Origin: Ophiura sarsii
Lineage: Eukaryota; Echinodermata; Ophiuroidea; Amphilepidida; Ophiuridae
Assembly: GCA_035610835.1 (NCBI GenBank)
Contig: CM069455.1
Coordinates: 53,300,639-53,364,638, forward strand
Direction of reading: 5' to 3'
DNA length: 64,000 bases
In this document: positions 1 to 27,409 of the stretch, one piece after another
How the letters are laid out: every line of letters starts with the position of its first letter
How positions within the stretch are numbered: position 1 is the first letter of the stretch
Notes under the pieces: model-generated
Seen by the model: only the letters and a program-made list of their open reading frames with translations
The model's database searches: none
Told to the model about the DNA's origin: nothing
Program-made: the position numbers and the translations under genes

Positions 1-119
1 AAAAATGCGAGTCAAACTGACCTGACTTGAATACATAATGAGCTCATTTGCACATTTAATGAGATAATTAACTAAATTTTACATTTTGATATACGTCTTG
101 TCAGTATACAGTATACCAA

Positions 120-365
120 AGCTCATTTGGGGGGGGGGGGGGGGGGGGGCACCCTATTAGCATGAGATTGCTTGTGGGGTTGTATAATATAATAAGTGGT
201 TAGTTGTGGATGTTTGAGTTTTGGGTTATATTCCTGGGTTGATTTAATGAAATGTCAATTATATGGATAACCATGATTGCGGAATGCCATTTTGAATTTC
301 CTTGATCAACGTTTTAGACCAAGTACAATGTCATTATATATATCTAGATTGTTCTTCAGACGGTA

Positions 366-403
<38 letters not shown>
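120..403. repeat. Long homopolymer G and C tracts
   Basis: A G run at about 129-149 and a C run at about 367-403 on the + strand. Runs like these recur through the window, often inside or beside inverted-repeat elements. Apart from these, positions 1-1000 hold AT-rich sequence with no supportable gene. Confidence 0.9.
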
Positions 404-1019
404 TACACATGCACACAAATCAACTTTATTGGTTTCCTGTACTATTTTTAGACTGCTGTGTTTTGATTTGTTTTTTTTGGTTTGAATTATGGAAAATACA
501 TACACCATTTCTCTGGTATTTTGGTTTGCAACTGATGCTTCAGAAAATGGTTACAAAACATGCTTCTTTCTTTTGGATCGCCCCCATTCCATTTCAATGG
601 AATGTTTATCTACTGCTTGTAGAACTTCAGATATTCACGTTACGCATATTAATTAGCTGGACTTTTGAGTTGCGATTATGAATTTTGGCATATTCTGGAG
701 TCTGCGGTACAAATATGAAATAAATATCATGTCTGACTTTAATAGAAATTGATAAACCTATGGCCAGTATCTTGCCTCTGTGTTTTGTAGCCGCTGTATG
801 TACATAGTTTCATAATTAGAAGGGTGTAAACTTGTTAAAATGTCAGTTTTGGCTCAAAATGGCAATTTTTGGCAGATTTCCGGTCATATTTTCCAATAAT
901 CAATGGACAATATCTTGAGCTAACCTATTTGCATGATTTTTTTACCAAATTTCTACTTTTGCAATTATCTACAAAATGAGACTAATTTTGTACACTTTCA
1001 GCGCATTTGAATTTTGTTG

Positions 1020-2215
1020 GTGCTATACCTACTACTAGTAGGATTCGAACCCACTACCGTTCCTTAAATTCAATTATCCAACGGCTTATCCATTAGACCA
1101 CGTCGCCGCAGCTCGAAAATAAATCGACTTGTTTTGTATTTCATTGTCGTACCGGACAAGTGTTAAACTGTGATAGTTTACAACAGTTTACCATCAGTTT
1201 AACCATGCGGACATTTGGTCCAAAACACGGCCCGTATTCTCGTACGTAGTTAAACACGGTTTTAAGCTAAACACGCGTCTAACTTTGACTTTAGACACAG
1301 CGTTTAACTAAACGCGATTCTCGTACATTTGTTTTACTTAAACACGCGTCTAACTCACTGAAAAGTGTCTAACTTTAAACATGGGTATGGGGTAGTTTAA
1401 GGCGCGTTTAACTAAACAAATACACGAACTGTATGCCTTGAATGATTACTCAACCGTACCCGCTGTAAGCTGCCGAGCATATTGTGTAGTATTAAAAATA
1501 CACGTGCATTTGAGGTATTCAGTCGATATCTATTGTAACCTATCAGGGCCACAACAACAATAAATACCTGTATACATACTATACAGTAACGCACAACCAC
1601 CCTGGGAACGAGATTCGCCGAGTTTAAAACCGGGTTTAGTTAAACACGTTGTTTAAAAGATAAACGCGCGTTTTAGTTAAACACGCGTTTAGTTAGACAC
1701 GATTTTAAGCTAAAACCGTGTTTAGTACGAGAATATACGGCCCATTTTTAGCATTATAACCCGCGTTTTAGGGATCGTTTTAGGGATTGTCAATACTAAA
1801 AGTAGAACTGTTTCAATACCGAAATAATGACGCATTAGTCGCAATCACACATTTTGGTAACAGTTTACCATTTCGAGTTAAAATAAAAATGTCTATTTTT
1901 TTAACACTATTTCTTAAATGGTCAAAATGCGTGAATGTGAATAGTAGGCGTCATAATTTCGGTGTTTAAACAATTCTACTTAGTATAGATAATGTAAATG
2001 AACAACATGATCTCAAAACGCGGTTTATAATGCTAAAAATGGCATATTTTAGACAAAATGTATGTATGGTAAACTGTGGTTAACTGTCGCAGTTTATTCT
2101 TTTCATTTTCCCGGTATAACTATGAAATACAAAACAAGTCGATTAATTTTCGTTAGACTTCTGATGATTGTTTGTTTGAGGAAGTGGGTTCGAATCCCAC
2201 TGGCTGCGTGCTTAT
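1020..2215. mobile_element. Composite fold-back element with tRNA-like ends
   Basis: Two long arms face each other: 1113-1200 (CGACTTGTTTTGTATTTCAT) and 2060-2150 (its near-complement ATGAAATACAAAACAAGTCG). Inside lie two smaller palindromes, 1227-1743 (built on TTAAACACG/CGTGTTTAA) and 1794-1985 (ends AGTAGAACTGTTT and AAACAATTCTACT). Just outside each arm is a tRNA-like B box, on the - strand at 1040-1050 and on the + strand at 2188-2198 (GGTTCGAATCC). The left side also has an A box (TGGTCTAATGG, - strand near 1099). The acceptor stem does not pair, so this is a tRNA-derived repeat and not a tRNA gene. No transposase is visible. Confidence 0.7.
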
Positions 2216-3400
2216 GTTTTGATTTTTGTTTTAATGTTACAATTGTAACACGTTTATCTATCAATGAAAAATTAGTTTTAAAGCAATGCATGCAGCTCCA
2301 TTTCATGCGTTTTAGAACACAATATTAACAAAATAGGTGTACATGCAAATTGCCACAGGGGATTGTTTACAGTGACCGTTCCCTAAATAAATCTTGTATT
2401 TTTCAAAAGCAATACTATAGCTTTAACACCTATGGTTCAATCTAAAATCATGTGTAATATAAAGTCCATACGACATTTCGTTTTTGAGTTATGCGAGAAA
2501 GTTAAAATGAAGATGATTGTTTTGCAATTTGTCAATACAATCTTGGAAAAAAATACACGTTTTGATAATTATGTGTAGAATTTGTTGGCTGATCGTTAAA
2601 TGATGATTATTTTGTTAAACCGTGAATAGGACATTTAGACAACAATTTTCTCTTCCCCACACCCCATCGATCAATGTTGGGACACCTTGAACAACTGGTG
2701 AAGACATTAACTTTCTTCAACATTGCACGGGGTGAAAGGGGATGATAGTTTACCGTTGTTAACGAGTGAGCGTCCCAAGACTTTTTTCCAGGATTGTAGG
2801 CAACCAAATAATACAAACTTACATATAATTTACGTCACACGTGAAGTTCAAAGTAATGCTTGTGTATAATCATATATCAAACTACAGGATGGACAAGTGG
2901 GTATTTTCTAATGAAGCTATGTGTGTTTCGGCCCAGTCGCTGAACACAAAAAATAAGGCTTCACTCTCGTTCCCAGACGTGTTCAATCGATTTCAAAAGA
3001 TAGACTATCGTCCGTCGCGCTCATGGGTACGATTTTTGGTGTAATAAAATACTTGGTGAAATAAGTTTCTAAAAACTTTACAAATAGCGTTATTACATCT
3101 ATCGCATCGTATTTTAACTTTCACCGTTGCTGTTTTATCGAACTAATTTGATATCTCCTGTTGCCAGTATTACATAATGTAGTTGCCGCAGACTACCAAT
3201 ACCACCATACTGTTTTGCCGGGCTTTTCGAACATGCTAGCCATACAGGTGTGGGCAAAACAGACATTGTATCAGCTCCACACAACATTTCAATAGAGATA
3301 CTCATCCACCTGTTGAAGATCTATAGAATTATTTAATTTGAGATTAGTTCATCTCAGCAAAATCGCGTTATTGCACTTTTACATTCAATAATTTGTTTAC
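2216..3400. other. No clear gene; AT-rich upstream region
   Basis: Apart from the tentative exon at 2888-3026, I see only AT-rich single-copy-looking sequence with no recognised motif. Confidence 0.5.
2888..3026 (+). CDS. Candidate upstream exon of the adhesion GPCR
   Basis: Open stretch bordered by an AG acceptor at 2886-2887 and a GTACG donor at 3027. It contributes 1 nt plus 46 codons, so it leaves phase 0, which is what the exon at 3408 requires. The translation (MDKWVFSNEAMCV near its start) is hydrophilic and protein-like, but I recognise no domain. It could be chance: only the borders and phase support it. Transcript data would settle it. Confidence 0.3.
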
Positions 3401-3407
3401 TTTTCAG

Positions 3408-18137
<14,730 letters not shown>

Positions 18138-18309
18138 TATGATGAGCAGATAACCTATTACACATAGAAACAAGGATATAGGTTTTTAAACATATGTCGC
18201 AATGAGTTCTTTTCAAGATTGTAGATAGCTCAAGATGACCTTGCATGTTAATGTTTTAATTGGTGTCAATCTTCAAAATCATGTAAATATCGCACTTGTG
18301 TCTGTGTGT

Positions 18310-19850
18310 ATTTTAGCTATGTTGTCATTAGGGTAGGGGTGACTTGAAATCGTATCCATATGGATTTAAATATCTTACGCCGATAAAATAACTTCAGTCG
18401 TAGCGATTTTAAGACCCTCGAGTGAACGATGAAACACAAATCGGTCACAGCTACTTGACAGGTCGTACGGTGACCAGTCGTGCACGATTTCGATTGAGTA
18501 CAGCGATGCAGGCTAGTGACCTGGTGCGACCTATCCCGAGTGTTGGCAAGTTGCCGCTGACTTAATTGCATTCCTTTGACTAACAGCAAAATAACGAAAA
18601 CCAGTCATCGTGATCGACCTCTAAGTATGCAATACCCATAAGTCGCACCTGCTGTATCTAGTCTAAATTCAAAATATTTCGGACATGCCATTGTCGCACA
18701 TTGCACATGAGATGTTATCTGGATAGAGTTATGGCGGTCCCAAGTAATGATAATCGGACTATCATTTATTTAAGGAGGTATTTGTATTGCCTTATTTGGT
18801 CATGTTTTCATAATAAATGAAAATGACACATGACCAATATTGATTCCAGCATGGATATGAATATATATATTTTGTTAGTATATTTAAGGTAGATGACCCG
18901 CTCATTTTACCCTTTCTCTTCAAAATTAAGGCTTTGGTATCATCTAGACCTAGAACCTTATATACAATAATCATAGAAAAATATGTTAGTTTCATTGGTG
19001 CATAATTTGGATTCATATTTTACACGAAAAAAGCAGCAATATATTTGAAAAGAAATATCGACATTCACTCTTACCCCCATCTAAAATTAGCAATTTCAGT
19101 ACATATAACGCGCGACATAGGCCTACACGTAAACGTGATCCTGACGTGTTGCCAGAGAAACCATATTCCAGAACAGATTTGTTTCAAGAAGTTCGATTTT
19201 AGATGAAGGAGTAAACTGAATTGTCCGGAGATATTATGGATTGAGTAACCAAAAGCCGTCGATAATGAGATCATACAAGGAATCGAACCCTGACGGAAAT
19301 TGAGGGTGGAATCGTTGTGCGATCTGTTCTCCTAGAGTCGGCGTGTAATGCTGAAAAGTAAAAAAAATATTCCCTGTCCCGATCCCCGAAGCGCAATCAA
19401 AACATTAGGCCTACAAACACGATCATAAAAAGTGTTGGTGTAAACATACGTTCGTAAAGAAGAAATAAATACCTGTATAGTTAATGTACTTTTAGTAAAT
19501 ATGTAAATATTGTGGATATTGTGCAATTTTGTAATACGGTATACAGGATGAGTCTATATAAAAATATTTTTTAGATGAAAATATGAAGGACTTGACTTAA
19601 AATGACATAAATTATAAAATAAATCAGGCTAAGTTGAATGAAAATGACAGGAGGTGAATTAGCGTTATTTCTCAAATCAGTGTAAAATGCGTTCTTCAAT
19701 CAATTTCGACAAACTCCACATTTCTGTTAATGCTTCCCTTCTACCATATTGGCAATTTGAAAAAGTTTGCAAAATATTTAAAAACACATTTTAGGCTCAC
19801 CTTGTAGGCTGTAGATGTCTAAGATTATGTATCTTAAATGTGTATACTTG
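18310..19850. repeat. Segmental duplication, copy 1
   Basis: Matches 20540-21950 in order and orientation at an offset of about 2.0-2.2 kb. Shared blocks include GTGCGACCTATCCCGAGT, GGACATGCCATT, CCCCCATCTAAAATT and GTGAATTAGCGTT. No coding exon was recognised. A tRNA-like B box on the - strand (GGGTTCGATTCC, near 19275) is present here. Confidence 0.75.
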
Positions 19851-19854
19851 AATC

Positions 19855-20386
19855 AATTCGTCGCTGTTCTGACATACCGGCACATGTGCCATTTTGGGCA
19901 AAATTAGTTAAGTTGCATTTTATGATCTACAAATGAAACTCTTTATTCTCCAAAACAATTGAGACAAAAAGGTGATTAATTAATGAGATAGCGCACTAAT
20001 TAGTGTCATATGCCAGGGTTTTAACATAATACCGGCATGAAAACCTCATTTTGTATTCTGACATACCGGCACATCACGATATTCTGCCATAGACCACCGT
20101 GTAACTATACATACCGGCATATCACTGGCATATCGCTGTAGGACTGTCTGACATACCGGCACATGACTTTATGACATAATTACTCCTAATTAATAATTGC
20201 AATTTGTTGTTGTAACATGCTCATAACTAACATAAGTATATATCTATTAGTGTTCTTTGACAATGATAGTGACATTTGATGTAAATGCTCTTTAACAAGT
20301 CTTTAAAAATTGGAAAATTTTCAAACACGATTTTCTCAAAACGCTGTTTTTCGTGATGTGCCGGTATGTCAGAACAGCGACGAATT
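19855..20386. mobile_element. Inverted-repeat element rich in ACATACCGGCACAT
   Basis: Ends AATTCGTCGCTGTTCTGACA and its exact complement. The inner part repeats TCTGACATACCGGCACAT-like units at about 20055, 20112 and 20148. Length 532 bp, no coding capacity. It sits between the two copies of the segmental duplication. Confidence 0.8.
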
Positions 20387-20539
20387 ATATGAAATGTAAG
20401 ACTAGTATATTAGCGTCTTTTTAATATCGCAAACAGTCAGTGTCTCTTTAAGGATATTTACCACATCCGGGTAATTGTATTTTATATTGTAAACGAAACA
20501 TGTTACCCATAATGCTTTGTGTGTGTGTCAAGAACATCG

Positions 20540-21950
20540 GGCACGTCAAGCTGATAGTTAATTGACATGTCGAACAGTGACCAATTCAAATTTTGGGCCT
20601 GTTAACCATGTTAACTCACCCTCTGAGTCGCGCACGAATTGGATTGAAGTCAACTGCAGCAATTCAGGCCTAGCTACCTGGTGCGACCTATCCCGAGTTT
20701 TGACAAGTCGCCGCTGACTTAATTGCATTCGTTTGAACAACAAATGACATAAAACAAGTCATCGGTAAGTATGTCCATTAGTCACACCTAACTTCAGAAT
20801 CTCTTGGGGACATGCCATTTTCGCACATTTGCACATGATACGTTTCCTGGATATTGAATCCAGCATGAATGTATATGTTTTGTTAGTGTTTGAAAGGTGG
20901 GAGACCCACTCGCTTTACCAATTTCCCATCAAAATTAAGATTTCTGTATCAGAAACGCTTTACCTAGACCTAAAAGCTAGAAACAATAATCGTAGAAATG
21001 TAATAATGTTAGGTGCATATATTGGGTAATAAGTTGGTTACATATTTTACACTAAACAATAAGTAGCAATATATTTGAAAGAAATTATATCGATATCCAT
21101 TTTTCAACCCCCATCTAAAATTGACAAATATAAAGTAAATGTCAGTATTTTTCACGCGTGCGGCTGCCATAATTGGTGCACAGCAAATCAGAGAAACCAT
21201 TTCCAGAACAGATTTATGACCAGAAGCTCGATTTTAGATGGAGGGGTATACAACTGGATAGCCCGCCAAACTATGGATTGAGAAACCAATTCACAGGCCG
21301 TCGAGAATTAGATCATACAATGAATCGAACCCTAATACCTTATTGGTGAAAACTGAGGGTGAATTCGCTGTACGATATGATAGTCGACGTACAAATATTT
21401 GATTTCCTGTTGCGATCCCTGAGAGCGCAATCAAAACATTACATGATCAGGAAATTCAATAAATAGGTTAGTCTAAACATAAAGAAAACATATATACCCG
21501 TATCAGATCAAATACTCTTTGTAAATTTGTAAATTATTATGAATATTGTCCAATATTGTGTTATTTGTAAAATTTGTCGGTATACAGGGTGAGTCTAAAC
21601 ATAAATAAATAGATGAATAAGAAGAACCTGACTCAAAATGGCATAAATGATAAATTACTTCTGACTTCTGACTAAGATGAATGAAAAAAGACAAGAAGTG
21701 AATTAGCGTTTTATCGCAACTTATTTGAATAGACAATTTTACGTCTTTGTTTAAATGAATGTAAAATATTGTGTTCAACAAATTTGGTTAAACTCTAAAT
21801 TTCTGTGAATGCTAATGAAATTACCCTTCTACCTTTTAACAATTTATGAAACGTTTGCCATATAGTTAAAAACCAACCTTAGACTCACCTTGTACGCTCT
21901 ATCTTTACGTTTAAGTCTCTTCTGTATCTAAATAAATTGTATACTTCAAT
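20540..21950. repeat. Segmental duplication, copy 2
   Basis: Diverged direct copy of 18310-19850; the blocks listed there recur at about 20680, 20808, 21108 and 21697, with many small indels. The B-box remnant is at about 21325. The divergence means the event is old. Confidence 0.75.
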
Positions 21951-22177
21951 CAATAATAATAATAAATGTAAGTTTAAAAACGTTATGTTGAGCATGAATG
22001 CAGGTTGTATCAGTACATCTCAAAATGCATTACAACATTCAAACATATAAGAAATTTCTATATCGAAATTACCAATTTCCTCGTTAGCTACTAAGCTTTT
22101 TCATTTTTCAAAGTTGACTCTTGTCATTCAAATGTCCATTACTCATACATGACACATTTTGATTTCAATTCGTACCT

Positions 22178-22316
22178 TCAAAGGTGTGAAGGGAAAAGGA
22201 TATTTTGTGTGAAAAGAAAGGATATTTTGTGTGAAAAGAAAGGACATTTAGTGTGAAAAAGAGGATATTTTATGTGACAAGAAAGGATATTTTATGTGAA
22301 CAGAAAGGATATAACT
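22178..22316 (+). repeat. 22-bp tandem repeat
   Basis: About six imperfect units of GGATATTTTGTGTGAAAAGA plus two bases. The rest of 21950-22740 shows no gene. Confidence 0.75.
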
Positions 22317-23358
22317 GTAAATTTCCAGGCCACGCCCCACTCGCCGGTTTTCAAACTTCAGTGTCATTTTGCTCTTATTATGCAAATTACATTTTTCCTC
22401 GTATTCATCTCTTTACCGTCAGGGTAAGGCTGTATAGACTTCATATATTTATTTGTGTGTTGTATTGTATGCGATTAAGTTCAAACTGAAATGATTTAAG
22501 AAGAGAAAATAAACAGTGAAAAAAGAAAAGAAAAATAGCTTAATGATAATTTTTATTGTAACTTGCGAAAAGAAACGAAACAAAAAATTAAGATAATTAA
22601 TAGTCAGACTTTGTTCATGAAACATACATTTTCCTGATTTTATTTGCCACTGTAAATGATCTTTTTATGGTGCATTTATGTCACAAAATTAGTTCGATTT
22701 ACAAAATGTTGAGTTTTAGTTAAAGGGTCGTGTCATATGGCACTATTTGGCTTACTTTACTTTACTTTCGTCGACCTCGGTCGGAAGCCATGATGAATTT
22801 TCGCCAGTTCACTCTGTCTTGCATTAGATTGCGTAGCTCTTGCTGGTTGATGCCAGCATCTTTACTAAGCAGCGTGGGGTATGTCAACCTTGGTCTCCCT
22901 TGAATACGTTGGCCTTGCGTTGGGGTCCAGAAGACTAGTTGAGACACTGGTTCATTCAGCCTTCTTACACAGTGAGCAGCAAAATCGAGGCGTCGACCCC
23001 TAACAGTTTCTGATATTTGAGGCAGCCCTGCATAGATTTCCTCTCTTGTGGGGTGATCCTTCCAATTGAGGTTTAATACCATCATTAGTAGTCTGGTATA
23101 GCAACCGTCAAGTCTTGCCTCAAGTCTGTTTGTTAATGTCCACCCTTCTGCGCCATAAAGTAGAATGCTTTCTACAGCAGCACGGAAAGCTGATCTTCAA
23201 GGAGGCTGACAGATTAGATTTCCAGAGGGTGCGCATCTTATTGCAAGCCTTCCAGGCAAGGGCCTTGCGGATTTTAAAATCTCTTTCAGATTCGTCTACC
23301 CATGAACCAAGGTACTGGAAGTCATTGACCTGATCTAGGTGGTTCCCATCAATGGTGT

Positions 23359-25034
23359 TCAGTGTACATTGCCTTTGATGTTGTAGGTCATGAATTTGGT
23401 TTTTGTTGCATTCATCTGGAGACCGACTGTTGCAGCAGCACTTTCCACACGTACGAGAGAGCAGTTCTGGGCTTGTTGAAGCGTGTCAGATAGCAAGGCA
23501 ATGTCGTCTGCGAAGTCTAGGTCTGTTAGGATTTTAGCAGGGTGTCTCCGGCTACGTCTGGGTGTTACTGTAAAGCCCAGCGTGTCTTTGTCTTCACCAA
23601 TTGACATCCTCATGACATAGTCCAGGACAATTATGAACAGATATGGGGCCAGTGTGTCTCCCTGGAGCACTCCTGCAAGAATTTCAAATGCATCAGTTTC
23701 GCCATCTGGTGATATAACTACCGCTTGTGTGTTGCTGTACATTATGTCAATAGCTTTAACAATGCCGTCTGGGATACCGTATGCTCTAAGGATCTTGAGC
23801 ATTTTCCCTCTGTGTACTGAGTCAAAGGGCTTTTGAAGTCAATGAAGGTGATGATACATTCAAGATGCTTGTCCTTAATACCCTCAATCAGTCTTCTTAA
23901 GGCCAGGATGTGTGATGTTGTTGAGCGTTCAGCACGGAACCCATTTTGGTTTGATCTTAGCAATGGTTCCATATGAGGACGAATGCGGTTGAGTATCAAG
24001 CGATTGAAGATCTTAGCTGCTATGGATGTCAAACTTATACCTCTATAGTTGTTAGCTTTGCTCAGGTCACCTTTTTGGGGGATTGGGACAATACCACTGA
24101 GGGACCATTTACATGGTTTTTCACCTCTTAGTAGGGTACCATTACAGATTTCTAGTAGTATGTTGTTGAATTTACCAGATTTCCATACCTCAGCTTGTAT
24201 TTCGTCAAGCCCTGCAGCTTTTCCATTTGACATCTTCTGAAGTACTTTCTGCAGTTCATCATTAGTGAAGGCTCCAGTCTCAATTGGCAAAATGTTGTCA
24301 AAGATGTTTTCAATCTCCGCATCTGGATTACTGGCTACAGGTGGTGAGCCAAGTAGCGTGGAAAAGAAATCCTTCCATTCCTTACATCGTGCAGATGGGG
24401 TGTTTCCTCCCAATCGACCAGCTCTGGGGGTTGTTCTTCCAGTGATTTCATTCATTGTTGCCCATGCCAATCCACTCTGCATACTCTGAGATGCTGATGT
24501 GATGTTGGAAATCTTCTCCTGGAGATATTCCCCTTCAACTTTGGTATATGTGCTGTCCAGTTCCTTTTTGGCATGCTCAAACGTCTCTTTATTGAGTTCA
24601 CTGCTTGTATCTGTGAATTGCTTGTGAGCATCTCTCAGACTCTTCCTGGCTCGACTTACTCTTTCATCCTCCCATGAGACTTTATTGCGCGGTCTTTTAC
24701 TTTTCTTTGGTAGAGTTTCAGAAGCAGTGTTTTTGTGTGCCTCGATGAACAGAGAGTATTTCTTATCCGCTGTGATGTCATCTTCATCTTGTAAGGAGCA
24801 CAGGACACTGAATTGGTTTTGCACCTCTACTGCATAAGCTTCTTGGAGTTTTACGTCAGTCCTGAACTTCTTCCAGTCATATTTGCTTGTTCTCTTGCTC
24901 ACAGCCTTTGTGGCTCTCAGGCTCAGTCTAAGCTTGGCTGTGACGATCCTGTGGTCTGAACCAACACTGACAAAAGAATTGTAGGCATTGCAGTCACAAG
25001 CGCTGTTCTTCCACTTCTTGTTGATTGCTATGCT
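23359..25034 (-). pseudogene. Reverse transcriptase part of the RTE-like element
   Basis: Begins with the end of the endonuclease (INKKWKN..., VGSDHRIVTAKLRL), continues through a linker to the RT fingers and palm (YRGISLTSIAAKIFNRLILNR, NQNGFRAERSTTSHI, CIITFIDF), shifts frame near 23830, then VLQGDTLAPYLFI and DFADDIALLSDTLQQAQ. It shifts again near 23360 toward the C-terminal domain at 22762-23085. Confidence 0.82.
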
Positions 25035-26307
25035 CACTGAAAAATAAATTGGTGTCACAGCGACGCCTTCTTGGAGTCAACTGTAAATGACACTTACAAA
25101 GGCGTTATTTTGACTCCAAAATTGGTGTAATCGTCAATGATATGGGTTTGCACATAATTTACAGTGACACCGTTAAGTGTCCGACGGACACCTTTCAGTG
25201 ATCATTTAGTGATTTACACCAAAACTGGTGTCAGATTAATTGAAATGACTCCAAGGGCGTCAATAGTTGGCGGGAAAGCTCACGGTTTTTAGTGGCGTCG
25301 AAGCAGCATGACACCAATTGGTGTAATTCTGACACCAATTGGTGTAATTCTGACACCAACTGGTGTAATTCTGACACCAATTGGTGTAATTCTGACACCA
25401 AATTGGTGTAATCCTGACACCAATTGGTGTAATTCTGACACCAAATTGGGCGTCTATCAACATATCAACGCATGCGTTTTCTCGTCGCCATTTTGTTTGC
25501 ATGTTACGAGCCGGTAAGACTGGTAAGTACCGATCTGCTCCATTTCCAGACATTTTTGATAATAATTATGATACAATTAGCGTAATGTAAGCATTGTTCG
25601 TGTTGTTTAATATTGCGCCAACTAACTGATGAAATGAATTACAATTTCATAGTCAGAGACTAGCATTTTGTTGGACTGTGTGTCAGTGCATGAACCTGCT
25701 AGTACTAGTACTATGTGTGTGTTCGTCATGCATGCATGATATGTGCAACATTACATACATGTACATGTAGCACGATTTATCTGGCTTAGTGGTCATCTTT
25801 TTCATACGGACGTCTTACATTACACTAATTGTATCATAATTATTATCAAAAATGTCTGGAAATGGAGCAGATCGGTACTTACCAGTCTTACCGGCTCGTA
25901 ACATGCAAACAAAATGGCGACGAGAAAACGGCTCCTAAACATGTGCTATCTCAATATGACTCTTACGAGAGTCAATATTACACCCCATTTGGGGTGTAAT
26001 ATTGACTACCCAAAGGTGTCAAAATGAATATGACACCCAAAGGTGTCATATTTGACACCCATAGTGGTGTCAATTTGACACCTTTAGGGTGTCAAACTCA
26101 ATATGACACTTAAGAGAGTCAATATTACACCCCTATTTGGGGTGTAATGGCTTTTTCGAAAATGGGTCCTCGGGTAACCACCCAAAGGTGTCAAAATGAA
26201 TATGACACCCATAATGGTGTCAATTTGACACTTTTAGGTGGCCAACTGAGGACCCATTTTTTGCCGCTTGTTTTAGTGTCAAAATGACACCAAATTATTT
26301 TTCAGTG
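25035..26307. mobile_element. Inverted-repeat element inserted in the RTE-like element
   Basis: Ends CACTGAAAAATAAATTGGTG and CACCAAATTATTTTTCAGTG; the termini are CACTG, as in some CACTA-like elements, but no target duplication could be resolved. Inside are about seven units of a 20-21-bp repeat (TGACACCAATTGGTGTAATTC, 25308-25450), a pair of arms of more than 110 bp (25473-25590 versus 25808-25937), and a second block of GACACC/GGTGTC half-sites (25965-26285). No transposase. The host protein reads QLDY before it and INKKWKN after it, which proves the insertion. Confidence 0.85.
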
Positions 26308-26309
26308 TA

Positions 26310-27065
26310 GTCCAGTTGCGATTTTGCGCCGTTGGGGTACTGAAAAGTCCACAGTTTTCCTTTCTTCTGATGTAGCATGGTGTTTATTGCTTTCAGTTCA
26401 CATTCCTCTAGATAGTCTTCCAGATGTTTACCATTTCTATTTGTCACTTTGTTGTATGCGAAATTCTTGTCCCCTTTACCAATTTGTGCATTTAGGTCTC
26501 CCAAGACAACCAGAACATTGTGACGTGGTGTATTTTTGGTAGCCTGGCGCAGATCATCGTAAAATTGGATAACCTCAGAGTTGTCTGCACAATTTGTTGG
26601 ACTATAGCAGCATATCACTGTGGTAGCTGGATTTCCTGCAAAGTTAGCAACAATGATCCTGGATGAGATTTTCTGAACACTGCAGAGTGATTTGGAAGCA
26701 AGTGGGTTGAGTAGAAAGCCAACTCCTCCGACAGAAACTCCTATGGTGTTGCGAGTTGATGACGATGTAACTAGTTGCCATCCATCAGCCAAGTTCTGAT
26801 ATTGTACTTCAACATCTTCGTAATACATTCTGTGTTCTTGTAGTGCAATGACTGATATGTTGTACAATGATGCCAGTGCCACTAGTTCTCCAGTCTTAGA
26901 TGTGGCTTTCAGTGTTCTTACGTTGAATGTTGACATATATGTTTCTTTCTTACACTTCATGAGTGTTGACTCGGTCCTCCACTGTTTATCAGCTGTGGCC
27001 CTCCTCGAGAGGTTTAAGGTCGCAGCGTCATACTGCGCATCAATTACGCCGGTGGAATTCTTCAA
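26310..27065 (-). pseudogene. Endonuclease part of the RTE-like element
   Basis: About 250 residues of an exonuclease/endonuclease/phosphatase fold: STFNVRTLKATSKTGEL near the start, IALQEHR (the catalytic Glu), VLGDLNAQIG (catalytic Asp and Asn) and QLDY at the end. The frame runs straight into the inverted-repeat insertion after QLDY, so the SDH-type terminal motif is on the far side (VGSDHRIV, about 24952). Confidence 0.82.
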
Positions 27066-27089
27066 GTCAGAGTTATCAGGGCTTTAACC

Positions 27090-27409
27090 CTGGTGCTGTA
27101 TAGTTTCTTCATCATGGTTTGGATTGTTTTGGACCAAAATAATTAAGCTTACCAATGTGATACATTGCAAAGAACAACTGGAATAACATGGTCATAATAT
27201 TATATAGCCAAACGCTATAAGCGAAGACCAAATGTCTTAATTTTCATGGAAATTTTGTATCCACGTTAACATTTTGTAGACAATTACTGACAGCCTAAAT
27301 TGAGCAAAAGGAACATCTTAATAGCCTACACAGTTTAGGACAATGGTAGCAATCCACTGACCAAAGTAACATATTACAACTTGGACCAGCTAATGATATA
27401 ACTCACTCG
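27090..27409. other. No feature seen
   Basis: AT-rich spacer between the RTE-like and hAT-like elements. Confidence 0.5.

Larger units (their letters stand above)
22745..27065 (-). mobile_element. Decayed RTE-like non-LTR retrotransposon
   Basis: Read on the - strand from 27065 down. It encodes an apurinic-type endonuclease, then a reverse transcriptase with an FADD-type active site (DFADDIALL), then a C-terminal segment ending ...RKFIMASDRGRRK at 22762. The 3' end has a short AGTAA repeat (complement of TTACTTTACTTTACTT near 22755), typical of RTE-type tails. The frame is broken near 23830 and 23360, and the endonuclease-RT junction is interrupted by the insertion 25035-26307. So it is dead. 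I assign it to the RTE superfamily from overall similarity to remembered motifs; a Repbase search would decide. Confidence 0.82.

Noticed and set aside
1040..1110. A tRNA gene on the - strand
   Set aside because: A and B boxes are present, but the acceptor stem does not pair and the sequence is part of an inverted repeat.
22178..22316. CRISPR-like array
   Set aside because: The units are adjacent with no unique spacers; this is a eukaryotic tandem repeat.
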